Under the pieces are notes generated by a model. That model was not told the DNA's origin and ran no database searches. It saw only the letters and a list, made by a program, of their open reading frames with translations. The position numbers and the translations under genes are program-made. Of a stretch of DNA of 64,000 nucleotides, positions 1 through 11,930 are shown piece after piece. Numbering within the stretch: the first letter of the stretch is position 1; each line of letters opens with the position of its first letter. The stretch covers positions 1 to 64,000 of the forward strand of contig CAWIGC010000009.1 of NCBI GenBank assembly GCA_963835555.1, given 5' to 3'. Source of the stretch: Sulfopaludibacter sp963835555. Lineage in GTDB: Bacteria > Acidobacteriota > Terriglobia > Bryobacterales > Bryobacteraceae.

Positions 1-1427
1 CGTGTGCGGCGTGTGCCCGCCTTCCACGATGGTCAGATAGCTGCGCAACAGGTCGCGAAACTCGGGATGCGCGCAGTTCTCGATGATCTCGTTGGCGCGC
101 TCGAAGGGCGACTTGCCGCGCAGGTCCGCCACGCCATACTCGGTGGCGATGATCTGCACCGAATGCTCGCTGTGATCCACGTGGGTGACCAGCGGCACGA
201 TGGTGCTGATCTTCCCGCCCTTGGCGGTCGACGGGCAGGTGAAGATCGAAAGGTACGCGTTGCGCGTGAAATCGCCCGACCCGCCGATGCCGTTCATCAG
301 CTTGCCGTCCCATCACGTGCGTGCTGTTCACGTTGCCGAACATGTCCACTTCGATGGCCGTGTTGATCGAGATGATGCCCAGCCGCCGGATCACTTCGGG
401 GTTGTTGCTGATCTCCTGCGGCCGCAGCAGGACGCGCGAGCGGAAGAACTTCAGGTTGTCGTAGACGCCGCTTCAGCGCCGGCGGACGTCACCGTGAAGC
501 GAGCAACTGCTGGCGAACGTCACGCGCTCCTGCTCGATCAGGTCGACCACCGAATCCTGCAGCACTTCGGTGTACATCTCGAACGGCGGAATCGCCGGGA
601 TGGCTGCCCAGCGCGCCCAGCACCGAATTGGCGATATCGCCCACGCCGGATTGAATCGGCAGGAACGGCTGCGGAATCATCCCGCCGCGCGAGTTGCGCG
701 GCCAGAAACTCGGCCACGTTGTTGCCGATCTTCTCGGTCAGCGGGCGTGGACGTCGCTGAAGCCGCGCGCTTCGTCTCGCAGGTCGGTCTCCACCACGCC
801 CACGATCTTCGCCGGGTCGAGCGTGATGATCGGCGAGCCGATGCGGTCCGACGGCGTGTAGATCGGAATCTGCTTGCGATACGGCGGATCCTGCGGCTCG
901 TAGATATCGTGCAGCCCCAGCAGCGTGGGCGGATGATGGCGGTTCAGTTCGATCGATGCACCTGCTCCGCCATATTGCAGAAGGTGGGCGCGGCGCCCAC
1001 GCCGGAGGTCAGCACGATGCCGCCGCCCGCGCGTGATGTCGGCGGCCTCCACCACCGCCACGTCCACCGGGCCCAGGAAGCCGTAGCGCGTCACCTGCGG
1101 CATCAGCGAGAGGTGCAGGTCGAAGAAGCGCGTCTTGCCCGGCGTTGATGCGGTCGCGCAGGTCGGCGTCGGTCTGATAGGGCGTGCGGAAGTTGATGGC
1201 CTGCGCCTTGGCCAGCGCGCCGTCCAGCGAAGGGCCGGTGGAGGCGCCGGTCAGCACGCCGATCTGGAACTCGCGCCCGGCGTCGTGTTCGGCGGTGGCG
1301 CGTGCGGCGATCGCCAGAGGAATCGCTTTCGGCGCGCCGGCCGGGGTGAATCCGCTGAAACCGACGGTTTGCCCGTGCTGGATCAGAGCGGCAGCTTCGT
1401 CTGCCGTAAGAACGGGAAATGAGGCAT
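1..1427 (-). CDS. Acetyl-CoA hydrolase/transferase family CoA-transferase (3' end beyond the window)
   Basis: Moves CoA between succinyl-CoA and a short-chain acid (acetate or propionate), or hydrolyses acetyl-CoA; family members work in the cytoplasm. The start is the ATG at 1427, giving MPHFPVL-like residues. Family signatures appear in turn in different frames: GVLTGAS near the N-terminus, PIQSGVGDIANSVL mid-protein, then NSTHVMGG, NGIGGSGDF and a C-terminal EGGHTPHT at the window edge. About 475 of the usual ~500 residues are present. At least six single-base frameshifts interrupt it; because all motifs survive in order I treat these as sequence errors rather than decay. It is the last visible gene of the block that starts with rex at 11,089, and in a Wood-Werkman context it would regenerate succinyl-CoA while releasing the acid. 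The exact acid cannot be told from the sequence. Confidence 0.85.
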
Positions 1428-1440
1428 ATCATAAAGTTCC

Positions 1441-2457
1441 TTATTGTGGGCTGAGGCGGAACAGACGCCAGCAATTCGCGGCTGGCCGCGAACGGCGTCA
1501 TGCGTCCCGCTCGCGCACTTCGTCTCGCAGCGCGGCAGGCGCGCCGGCCACCGCGCGATTCGCGGCGGAACAGCTCCTCCAGGCCCAGCATCACCAGCTC
1601 GTTCATCCACTCGAGCGCCTGCCGGTTGCGCAGCTTCGCCAGATGGCCGTTCGCCTTCCAGCAGCTCGCGGTGCTCCAGCACCATCTGCCAGACTCCGGC
1701 GATGCCCTCGTTCGCGATCGCCGAGCAGGTCACCACGCGCGGCGTCCAGCCGTCGCCGAAGCGGGAAACAGGTGCAGCGCGCTCGGCATATTCCACGCGC
1801 GCCCGCTCGGCCTTGGCCTTGTTGTCGCCGTCGGCCTTGTTGATGGCCATGCCGTCGAGCATCTCGATGATGCCGCGCTTCATGCCCTGCAGTTCGTCGC
1901 CCGCGCCGGCCAGCATCAGCAGCAGGAAGAAATCGGTCATCGAGCGGACCGCCGTCTCCGACTGCCCTACCCCCACCGTCTCCACCAGGATGTTGCGATA
2001 GCCCGCCGCCTCGCACAGCAGGATGGTTTCCCGCGTGCGCCGCGCCACGCCGCCCAGATGGCCGCGCGACGGCGAGGGCCGGATGAACGCGCGCTCCTCC
2101 ACGGCCAGCCGCTCCATGCGGGTCTTGTCGCCCAGGATGCTGCCGCCCGAAACGGGGCTCGACGGGTCCACGCTCAGCACCGCCACGCTTCTCGCCGCGC
2201 TCGCGGATCAGGTGCATGCCGAGCGCGTCGATGAAGGTGCTCTTGCCGACCCCCGGCACGCCGGTAATCCGACCCGCCGCGACTGGCCGGTGTGCGGCAG
2301 GATGGCATCCAGCAGCCGCGCCGCGAGTTCGCCGTCCGCCGGCAGATCGCTTTCGACTAACCGTGATGGCGCGCGCCAGCGACCATGCGGTCGCCGCGCC
2401 AGCACGCCCGTCGACGTAACGTTCCAGCGGCAGCCTGCGCGGCTCGCCCGGCGGCAC
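1441..2457 (-). CDS. meaB: Methylmalonyl-CoA mutase-associated GTPase MeaB
   Basis: G3E-family P-loop GTPase that guards methylmalonyl-CoA mutase: it gates loading of intact adenosylcobalamin and removal of damaged cofactor. Visible are the Walker A region GVPGVGKSTF, the segment VAVLSVDPSSP followed by GGSILGDKTRM, the VETVGVGQSE segment, and NKADGDN as the guanine-specificity motif. A C-terminal dimerisation tail reads EWMNELVMLGLEELFR. Several frameshifts split it (around 2420, 2280, 2190, 1770, 1610 and 1480). No ATG opens the N-terminal frame, so the GTG at 2457 leading into LPLERYVDG is my choice; the end at 1441 assumes a frameshift near the C-terminus. It lies directly downstream of mutB, the usual place. 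Confidence 0.85.
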
Positions 2458-2483
2458 GGCTGTCCGGCACGTGGCGCGACACG

Positions 2484-4644
<2,161 letters not shown>

Positions 4645-4648
<4 letters not shown>

Positions 4649-6081
4649 TGCGCGCTCCTCATTCCCAGTCTGTCCTGCCATTCGGTCAGCGTCTGGATGG
4701 CATCGCTGAAGATGTGAATGAAGCCCTGCACCCCGGCCGCCTTCAGCGCCGCGATCTGCTCTTTGGGATTGCCCGCCACCAGCACCGGCACTTTCACTGC
4801 GGGCAGACTTCCTGCGCCAGCGCCAGGTACTCGGGGTCGGAGCTGCACAAGACGATCAGGTCCGCGTCCGTCCCCTCGTACTCCTCGGATTCCACCATGT
4901 CGAAACCCGCGCAGCCGAAGAAGTTCAGGCAGAAGTTGGAGCGCGCGCCCTTCATCTTCACGTCGCCGCGCTTCAGCAGCAGCACCTTCGGATATCGTCC
5001 CGCCGGCCTGCGCGTGCCCGGTGGTGCGCCGCCGGATCTTCTCGAACGGCTCGGCCAGGCGGACTCCCGGCTGCCGGCGCCGGCAGTTCCACCTCGGGCG
5101 TCTTCTCCGCCACGTTGGGATAGTTGTTGACGCCCACCAGCGCGCGCCGCCGCGCGGAGTACGCCTTCTCCCGGGCCGCGCGCGTCTCCGCCAGCGCCTT
5201 TTCGATGGAGCCGGACGCCAGCGCCTTGGCGTACCCGCCTTCCGCTTCCACCTGCTGGAACAGTTTCCAGGCTTCGCGCGCCAGCGCGTCCGTCAGCGCT
5301 TCGATGTAATAGGACCCGCCCGCCGGGATCGGCCACCGCGTCCAGGTGCGATTCTTCCTTGAGGATCCGCTGCACATTCAGCGCCAGGTGCGCATCGAAC
5401 CCGAACGGCTCGACGGTAAGCCGGTCGCAGCCGCCCACCGCCGCCGCCATGCGCTTCGGTGGTGACGCGCAGCAGGTTGGTGTACCGGTCGTAGACGCTC
5501 TTATTGCGCCGCGGCGTGCGCACGTGCAGGCGCATGCGGCAGGCGCCGATCGTCCACCGGACCGAATGCCGATCACAGCCTGCGCCCACAGCATGCGCGC
5601 CGCCCGCAGCTTGGCGATCTCCACGAAGTAGCTGGGACCCACGGCGAACACAAACTCGATTTGCGCGGCAATGGTGTCCACCGGCAGTTTGGCGGTCAAC
5701 TCGGCCAGCCGCTCCACTCCGGCGGCGATTCCGTAGCCCAGTTCCTGCACCGCGTGGGCGCCGGCCTCGTGCAGCAGATCGGCGCGAATGGCCTGCGGGC
5801 CCGGCTTGGCATCCTGCGCCATCTCCCAGCTCTCGCCGGTCCCGCGCACGAACGGGTACTGGTCCGGCGCCGTGCGGACCTGATCTTCCAGCCCTCCAGC
5901 GCCTCCTTGCGGTAGTACGGCCGGACGGCCAGCCCTTCCTCGGTGCGCCAGACCAGCTTCTTCTCGTAATCGGCGCCCTTGAGGTCCTGCGCGATGGCGG
6001 CTTCCCACGTCTCGGTCGGGACCGGCGGGAATTCGCTGCCCAGGTTCAGAATTTCGGCGGACTCCTCCGCGCTTCACGCAT
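4645..6081 (-). CDS. mutA: Methylmalonyl-CoA mutase small subunit
   Basis: Partner of MutB in the heterodimeric mutase. It has the same fold: an N-terminal segment FPPVPTETWEAAIAQDLKG, a barrel region with AAQIEFVFAVGPSYFVEIAK, and a C-terminal flavodoxin-like domain reading KGARSNFCLNFFGCAGFD. The B12 motif DxHxxG is absent, as expected for the non-catalytic subunit. I start it at the ATG at 6081, which overlaps the epimerase stop; the reading then needs a frameshift within ten codons. Further frameshifts lie near 5900, 5560, 5480, 5330, 5060 and 4800. It ends with GMRSAQ and overlaps the mutB start. Confidence 0.88.
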
Positions 6082-6493
6082 GGCTGCCCTCCTGGACCAC
6101 TTCGAGCAGGTAGCCGAACGCGGCCGTCTCGGTGGTCTTGGGGTGAACGAAAAACACCGTCGTTCCGCGCGAGCCCTTGCGCGGCGCTTTGTCGATGATC
6201 TTGAAGCCGTTCTCCTTCAGATAATCGAACGCCTTCTGGATGTCGGCCACGCGCAGCGCCACGTGCGCCATGCCGCCGCGGCCGCCGTTCTTTTCGATCT
6301 GTTTGGCCACCGGCGATTCCGGCGTCAACGGCTCCAGCAACTGCACCAGGTTGGGACCGTTGCCCACCTGCAGCAGCACCTCCCGCACCTGGTCGCCGCC
6401 CAGCACGTCTTCGCGGTGCACCTCCCGGAAGCCCATTGCCTGGTATGCCCGGACGTGCGCTTCCAGCTCGCCCGGCTTCACCGAAATGGCCAC
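6074..6493 (-). CDS. mce: Methylmalonyl-CoA epimerase
   Basis: Glyoxalase/VOC-fold metalloenzyme that interconverts (R)- and (S)-methylmalonyl-CoA, linking the mutase (R) to the transcarboxylase (S). The frame is intact here: FDHVAISVKPGELE at the start, MAHVALRV with the second metal-binding histidine mid-protein, and FVHPKTT near the end. The family start normally lies a few residues before FDHVAIS. In this frame only the GTG at 6493 or an upstream non-ATG codon after a TAA at 6539 is available, so the true start is uncertain by up to about 15 codons. It sits between the biotin carrier and mutA, overlapping the latter. Confidence 0.9.
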   Translation of the reverse strand: MAISVKPGELEAHVRAYQAMGFREVHREDVLGGDQVREVLLQVGNGPNLVQLLEPLTPESPVAKQIEKNGGRGGMAHVALRVADIQKAFDYLKENGFKIIDKAPRKGSRGTTVFFVHPKTTETAAFGYLLEVVQEGSHA

Positions 6494-6538
6494 ATGATCG
6501 AAAAACAGAAATCCCGGTACCTGTTCCAGTTCGTGACA

Positions 6539-6930
6539 TTATTCGAACTCCACCACCACCTGGCCCGGCCTGCACGCTGTCGCCCTGATTCACGCGAATG
6601 GCGGCGACCTTGCCGGCCGAGGGGGCCGTGATATTCGTTTCCATCTTCATGGCTTCCAGCACCAGCAGAATATCGCCCGGCTGCAGGCTCTGCCCCACCT
6701 GGGCGGCCACCCGCACCACAATGCCCGAAACCGGGCTGCGGCAGACCTTCTCTTCGTTTACCGAGCCTGGTTTCCGCCGGCGGCGCGGCCGAGGCGGCGG
6801 GCACGCGCACCGGCGCCGAACCCAGATTCAGACCGCTCACATTGTATGGCGGCGCCGCGGGCGCTTCCGGCTCCGCGGCCTCCACATCCACTTCGTATGT
6901 CTTCCCGTCAATCGTAATATTCAGTTTCAT
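6539..6930 (-). CDS. Biotin carboxyl carrier protein, 1.3S-like transcarboxylase subunit
   Basis: Carries the biotin that shuttles CO2 between the 12S and 5S sites. It begins MKLNITIDGKTYEVDVE, has an Ala/Pro-rich linker, and ends with a biotinyl domain containing the attachment motif EAMKMET followed by NITAPSAGKVAAI and a terminal VVVEFE before TAA. The two halves are in different frames (shift near 6750), with a second shift near 6560. At about 130 residues it matches free-standing 1.3S carriers rather than a multidomain carboxylase. No biotin carboxylase gene is nearby, which argues against an ATP-dependent propionyl-CoA carboxylase. Confidence 0.85.
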
Positions 6931-6938
6931 GGCGCCTC

Positions 6939-7236
6939 CTAGCCCTGCAACCTGTGGGACGCCTGGATCGACACACGCCCCTGCTGCGCCCACGCACTGC
7001 GTGCTGACCAATCGAATCTGCCGGATGTGCGCCCGCACTCCCAGATACGCGCCGATGGCCGCCGAAATCGCCAGCAGTTCCTCTTCGCGTGATCCCCGGC
7101 GGCCTCAGCCGCCGGCAGCTGCGCGCCGGCGCCGGGCCGCGGCTCCTCGCCGCCGCTGCCGTGCTCCAGCGCCGCGATGCGCCGCGAGATCTCCGCCAAT
7201 TGCTCCTGCGAGTTCCTTCAAAGTGACTCTTGCCAT
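6939..7236 (-). CDS. Small protein of the transcarboxylase operon, function unknown
   Basis: Small protein of roughly 97 residues between the 12S and 1.3S genes. It starts MARVTLKELA, continues MAEISRRIAALEHG as a probable helix, has an Ala/Pro linker, then ELLAISAAIGAYLGVRAHIRQIRL and ends WAQQGRVSIQASHRLQG. The middle resembles the cytoplasmic part of small accessory subunits of biotin-dependent decarboxylases, but no membrane helix is visible, unlike OadG/MmdD. Two or three frameshifts interrupt it. Spacing to both neighbours is about ten bases, so it is surely co-translated. A role in assembling the transcarboxylase is inference only. Confidence 0.6.
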
Positions 7237-7247
7237 GGTGGTCTCCT

Positions 7248-8805
7248 CTACAGCGGCATCAGCCCGTGCTTCTTGGGCGGACGCAGTTCCCGCTTGGTGT
7301 GCAGATACTCCATGCACCTGCGCCATGTGGCGCCGCGTCGCGGCAGGCTCGATCACCGCGTCCACCAGCCGCCGCCCCGCCGCCACGTAGGGATTGGAGA
7401 ATGCCTCGCGATACTGCTCGATCAGCTTCCGCGCGCTTGGCCGGCTTATCCGCCGCTTCCTGAATTTCCTTGCGGAAGACGATCTCGGCCGCGCCCTCGG
7501 CGCCCATCACCGCCACTTCCGCCGTGGGCCAGGCGAACACGCGGTCCGCGCCCAGGTCCTTGCCGCACATCGCCAGGTACGCTCCGCCGTAGCACTTGCG
7601 CAGAATCACCGTGATTTTCGGAACCGTGGCCGCCGAGTACGCAAACAGCATCTTGGCGCCGTGCCGGATGATGCCGCCGTGCTCCTGCTGCACGCCCGGC
7701 AGGAAGCCCGGCACGTCGGCAAAGGTCAGCAGCGAAATATTGAACGCGTTGCAGAAACGGATGAACCGCGCCGCCTTGTTGGACGCGTTGATATCCAGCA
7801 CGCCCGCCTGCACGCACGGCTGGTTGGCGATGATCCCGATGGTGCGCCCGGCAATGCGCGCGAACCCGACCACGATATTCATCGCATAGCCCGACTGCAC
7901 TTCGAGGAAATCGCCGAAGTCCACCACCCTGGTGATCACTTCGCGAACGTCATAGCCCTTTTTGATGTCCGCCGGCACAATCGTCGTCCAGCGCCGGGTC
8001 GGGATCCACGTTCGGATCGCCTTCCGCCCGCGGCGGGTCTTCCAGGTTGTTGGACGGCAGAAAGCTCAGCAGTTTCTGCGCACAGCAGAATGGCGTGGCG
8101 GTCGTCTTCGGCGATGAAGTGGATCACGCCGGAATTGGCCATGTGGGCTTCGGGACCGCCCAACTGCTCCGCCGTCACGCTTTCGCCGGTTACGCCCTTG
8201 ATCACCTGCGGGCCGGTGATGAACATCTGCGCCTGCCGCGTCTGAATGATGAAATCGGTCAGCGCCGGGCTGTACGCCGCGCCGCCCGCGCACGGTCCGC
8301 AAATCAGCGAAATCTGCGGCACCGCGCCCGACAGCATCACGTTGGTGTAGAAGACCTTGCCATAGCCGGAGAGCGAATCGATGCCCTCCTGCACGCGCGC
8401 GCCGCCGGAATCGTTGATGAACACGAACGGCGACCCGGTCTTGAGCGACTGCTGCATGATCTCGGCGACTTTGATGGAATGCACTTCGCCGGCCGAACCG
8501 CCGGAGACCGTGAAGTCCTGGCTCGCCAGGTGAACCAGCCGGCCGCCGATCGACGCCGCGCCGGTCACCACGCCGTCCGCCGGGAAGTTCTTGCCGGCCA
8601 TGCCGAACAGCGTGGCGCGATGCTCGGCGAACAGGCCCGTCTCTTCGAAACTGCCGGCATCCACCAGCGCCTCCACCCGTTCGCGCGCCGTCAGCTTACC
8701 GCCTTTGTGCTGCTTTTCCAGCCGGTCCTCGCCGCCGCCCAGCATGGCTTCGCTGGTGCGCCTGCGAAGGTCGGCAATTTTCTCCTGCATGGTATGAATA
8801 GCCAT
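7248..8805 (-). CDS. Methylmalonyl-CoA carboxyltransferase, 12S-like subunit
   Basis: Crotonase-fold carboxyltransferase of the PccB/MmdA/12S family, acting on (S)-methylmalonyl-CoA. It begins MQEKIADLRRR, with GGGEDRLEKQHKGGKLTARE next. The first half holds GGSAGEVHSIK, INDSGGARVQEGIDSLSGYG and the acyl-CoA oxyanion region GPCAGGAAYSPALTDF. The second half holds ADVPGFLPGVQQEHGGIIRHGAK and KCYGGAYLAM. It ends RELRPPKKHGLMPL before TAG. Frameshifts lie near 8070, 7980, 7440 and 7310. Length of about 519 residues fits 12S. The neighbouring 5S and 1.3S genes, together with the absence of a membrane decarboxylase subunit, make transcarboxylase the best reading. Confidence 0.87.
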
Positions 8806-8827
8806 ATAAATGAAGTCCTTTCGAGCG

Positions 8828-10359
8828 TTATTGCACCGGGGATACCGTCACTTTGTGGGTCTTGCCGTTCAACTTCACGTCATAGGTGACAGGCGTGCGC
8901 ACCGGCCCCTTGCCGTTCCGCTGCCGTTCTCGGACGCCGCCGGCTTGGCAGGCGCCGCGGCGGCCGCGGGCGCTGCGGCGGGATCCTTGCCTAGATTCTT
9001 TGGCCCCTGCTCGCGGGTTGTGAAGAACTTGGGCGCCACCTTGGGAAACATCGCGAAAGTCAGCACGTCTTCATCGGATCCGTTGCATCCCGGCAGCGCC
9101 AGGGCGGCGTCGCGCAGTTCGTGCCACTCCGGCTTCAGCAGATCGGCCGGCCGCCCGTCGATCGGATGCTTGCCCGTCTGCTTCGCCGCCAGTTCGATCA
9201 CGTTGCGGTCGCGCTGTCCGATCGTCTCGCCGTAGTAGCCCAGCATCAGGTCGGCAAATTCGCCGGTCAGCACCTTGTAGCGGCCCATCATCACGTTGAA
9301 CACCGCCTGCGTGCCCACAATCTGGCTGGAGGGCGTCACCAGCGGCGGGAAGCCCGCGTCGGCGCGCACCCTCGGCACTTCCAGCAGCACTTCCTCCATG
9401 CGGTCGTCCGGCACCCTGCTGCTTCAACTGGCTCTCCATGTTGGAGAGCATGCCGCCGGGAATCTGGCTGTCGAAGATCTCCGTTTCCACGCCCGTGATG
9501 TTGGAGAGGAATTCCTGGTACCGCGGCCGGATGCCGGCGAAGTACTTCTTCAGGCTGATCAGCCTGGCTTTGTCGAGCCGCGTCTCGAAGCCGGTGCCTT
9601 CCAGCATTTCCACCAGGCTCTCGGTGGGATTGTGGCCCGGCCCCAGGCTGAGCGAACTGATGGCCGTATCCACGCAATCCGCGCCGGCTTCGATGGCCTT
9701 CATCAGGCTGACCATCGTGACGCCGGTGGTGGCGTGCACGTGCACGTGAACGCGCACGATCCTGCCCGCAGGTCTCCTTGATGCCCTTGACGATGTCGTA
9801 GGCCGGTTGCGGCTTGAGCAGCGCGGCCATGTCCTTGATGCAGATGGAATCGCAGCCCAGCTCCAGCAGCTTTTCCGCCATCTCCACGAAATCGCCGGGC
9901 GTGTGCAGCGGGCTGACCGTGTAGCAGATCGTGCCCTGCGCGTGCTTTCCGGTGCGCCGCACGGCGGCAATGGCGCGCCGCAGGTTGCGGATGTCGTTCA
10001 GCGCGTCGAAAACGCGGAACACATCCATGCCGTTCTCGGCGGCCTTTTCCACAAAGCGATCCACCACCGTATCTTCGTAGTGGCGGTAGCCCAGCAGGTT
10101 CTGGCCGCGCAGCAGCATCTGCAAGCCGGGTGTTGGGCATCAGTTTGCGGAACTGGCGCAGGCGCTCCCAGGGGTCTTCGTTGAGGAAGCGGATGCAGGA
10201 GTCGAACGTCGCGCCTCCCCAGCACTCCACCGACCAGTAGCCCGCCTGGTCCAGATCCGCGCATGCGGGAATCATGTCTTCCATGGCCATCCGCGTCGCC
10301 ATCAGGCTCTGGTGCGCGTCGCGGAGGACGAGTTCGGTTACATCAATTGTCTTCGGCAT
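8828..10359 (-). CDS. Pyruvate/oxaloacetate carboxyltransferase, 5S-like transcarboxylase subunit
   Basis: TIM-barrel carboxyltransferase that passes CO2 from biotin to pyruvate, making oxaloacetate. Seen: TELVLRDAHQSLMATRM with the metal-binding Asp, the GGATFDSCIRFL region, GQNLLGYRHY, CIKDMAALL with the carbamylated-lysine region, and the metal-ligand HVHVHATTG. A C-terminal PYC-like domain follows. After an Ala-rich linker and a frameshift near 8900, the tail reads TYDVKLNGKTHKVTVSPVQ: the first strands of a biotinyl domain, but without any EAMKM site, so the biotin must come from the separate carrier. Other frameshifts lie near 10,130, 9770 and 9420. The start overlaps the rex stop by 17 bases. 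Confidence 0.88.
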
Positions 10360-11089
10360 ATCTGATTCCGTTTCCCGCCGGCGCTACTCCCAATCGGTTT
10401 TCCAGCTTGAAAGAGAGCGATGCCAGCGAGTGATAAAGGTCTTCGTTCTGCAGGATTACCGGTGGGCGGCGACCTGGATATGGGCGGGGGCGAAGTTCCA
10501 GATGGCGCGAATCCCGCCGGTGACCATCAGGTCCGCTACCGATTGCGCCGCCGCCGCCGGGGTGGCGATCACTCCCAGCAGGGTGTCGCGTCCGCCGCAC
10601 GAAATCCGGCAGGAACATGAGAGGCTGCACTTCCCTGCCGTGAATCCGTTGGCCGATCTTCTCAGGGTCGATATCGAAGGCGGCGACAATCTCCATCCCG
10701 TGACTCCGAAATCTCTCATATCCCAGCAAGGCGCTGCCCAAACTGCCGGCGCCGACTAGAACCGCCCCTTTCGGCCGGTTCCAGCCGAGGAAGTTCTCCA
10801 TCCAGCGCACCAGTTCGCCCAGCGGGTACCCTACCCTGGGTTTGCCGACAATTCCCGTCATTTCAATGTCTTTGCGAACTTGCGTGGGATCCAGACCAAG
10901 ACCCCGTGCCAGGTCGGCACAGGAAACCTGGGAAGCGCCATTGACGGCCATCTGCTGGAGGAAGCGATAGTAAATGGGTAGGCGGCGGAGGCTGGCTTCG
11001 GGGATCTCATGGAGCCGCGCGTTGGGATGGAGGCCTTTCATATTCGAGAAAACTTTATCGAGAAAATCTTCTCGATTGCATTCTGACAC
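10343..11089 (-). CDS. rex: Redox-sensing transcriptional repressor Rex
   Basis: DNA-binding repressor that senses the NADH/NAD+ ratio and releases fermentation genes when NADH builds up. The N-terminal winged helix reads IPEASLRRLPIYYRFLQQM and VSCADLARGLGLDPTQVRKD. The Rossmann domain has VGAGSLGSALLGY (GxGxxG) and FDIDPEKIGQ. Two compensating frameshifts (about 10,600 and 10,470) displace the middle; the other frame supplies VIATPAAAAQSVADLMV and IWNFAPAHI, both typical of Rex. It is the first gene of the minus-strand block and overlaps the 5S gene, which suggests it controls the operon and itself. I found no clear TTGTGAA-type Rex operator in the 98 bases upstream. Confidence 0.93.
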   Translation of the reverse strand: MSECNREDFLDKVFSNMKGLHPNARLHEIPEASLRRLPIYYRFLQQMAVNGASQVSCADLARGLGLDPTQVRKDIEMTGIVGKPRVGYPLGELVRWMENFLGWNRPKGAVLVGAGSLGSALLGYERFRSHGMEIVAAFDIDPEKIGQRIHGREVQPLMFLPDFVRRTRHPAGSDRHPGGGGAIGSGPDGHRRDSRHLELRPRPYPGRRPPVILQNEDLYHSLASLSFKLENRLGVAPAGNGIRYAEDN

Positions 11090-11186
11090 ATCCCGTTTGA
11101 TATTTCAAGGCCTTAAGGTCTCTTTATTACAATTTGACGATCCTCCAAACCTGTGACTAAGATTGGCTTTACGCGCCCACCCCACG

Positions 11187-11930
11187 ATGATCGACATTCA
11201 TAGCCATTTCCTTTATGGGATGGACGATGGCGCCGAAACCATCGCAGACTCCCTCGCCATGCTCCAATTGGCCGCCGAGTCCGGCACTACCGATATCGTG
11301 GCCACCCCGCACGCCAACTCCGACTACCCCTTCCAGCCGGACCTGATCCGCCGGAGAATCGAAGAAATCGCCGCCGCCCCCGGCCTCAAACCGCGCATCC
11401 ACACCGGCTGCGATTTTCACTTGAGCTTTGAGAATGTGCAGGATGCGTTGCAGAATCCGGCCAGGTACCTGATCAACCGGGGGCCTTACCTGCTGGTGGA
11501 GTTCCCCAATTCTTCCCTGGCCGGCATGGGCCGCAGCCTGGCCGCGCTGCTGGACCGCGGTCTGGTTCCCATCATGACCCACCCGGAGCGCAACCCTCAC
11601 CTGCGCGGCATGGGCTCGGAGTTTCAGGAGTGGATTCAGAAAGGCTGCCTGGTCCAGGTGACGGCGCAGTCTCTTCTGGGCCGCTTCGGAAGATCGGCCG
11701 AGCAGTCTTCGTGGGAAATGGTGACCCGCCGCTTCGCTCATTTCGTCGCCAGCGATGCCCACGATACGGAACATCGCCCGCCGTGCCTCAACCTGGCGTT
11801 CGATGCCATTGCCACCCGGATCGGCGCCCCCGAGGCCCGCGCGCTCACCATCGAGAACCCGCAAGCGGTCATTTCGGGCGAACCTATTTGGGCGAATCTG
11901 CCCAGGAAAAAGCGCTGGTACCAGTGGTAA
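11187..11930 (+). CDS. PHP-domain protein-tyrosine phosphatase, CpsB/YwqE type
   Basis: Metal-dependent phosphatase of the polymerase-and-histidinol-phosphatase fold; relatives dephosphorylate tyrosine kinases that control capsule or exopolysaccharide chain length. The N-terminus MIDIHSHFLYGMDDGA gives the HxH metal motif, followed by IVATPHAN, TGCDFHLS, PIMTHPERN and VASDAHDTEHR, all metal-ligand positions of the family. An upstream in-frame TTG at 11,163 is possible, but the ATG at 11,187 begins exactly at the conserved motif. It is divergent from rex. No tyrosine kinase gene lies nearby; the polysaccharide genes are 45 kb away. Confidence 0.85.
   Translation: MIDIHSHFLYGMDDGAETIADSLAMLQLAAESGTTDIVATPHANSDYPFQPDLIRRRIEEIAAAPGLKPRIHTGCDFHLSFENVQDALQNPARYLINRGPYLLVEFPNSSLAGMGRSLAALLDRGLVPIMTHPERNPHLRGMGSEFQEWIQKGCLVQVTAQSLLGRFGRSAEQSSWEMVTRRFAHFVASDAHDTEHRPPCLNLAFDAIATRIGAPEARALTIENPQAVISGEPIWANLPRKKRWYQW

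Noticed and set aside
4794..6719. One long frame joining the biotin carrier, epimerase region and MutA
   Set aside because: It crosses the epimerase gene in the wrong frame; the apparent fusion is created by indels in the flanking genes.
11090..11186. TTGATATTTCAA upstream of rex as a Rex operator
   Set aside because: It lacks the TTGTG/CACAA arms and is too weak to claim; recorded only as an AT-rich short inverted repeat.
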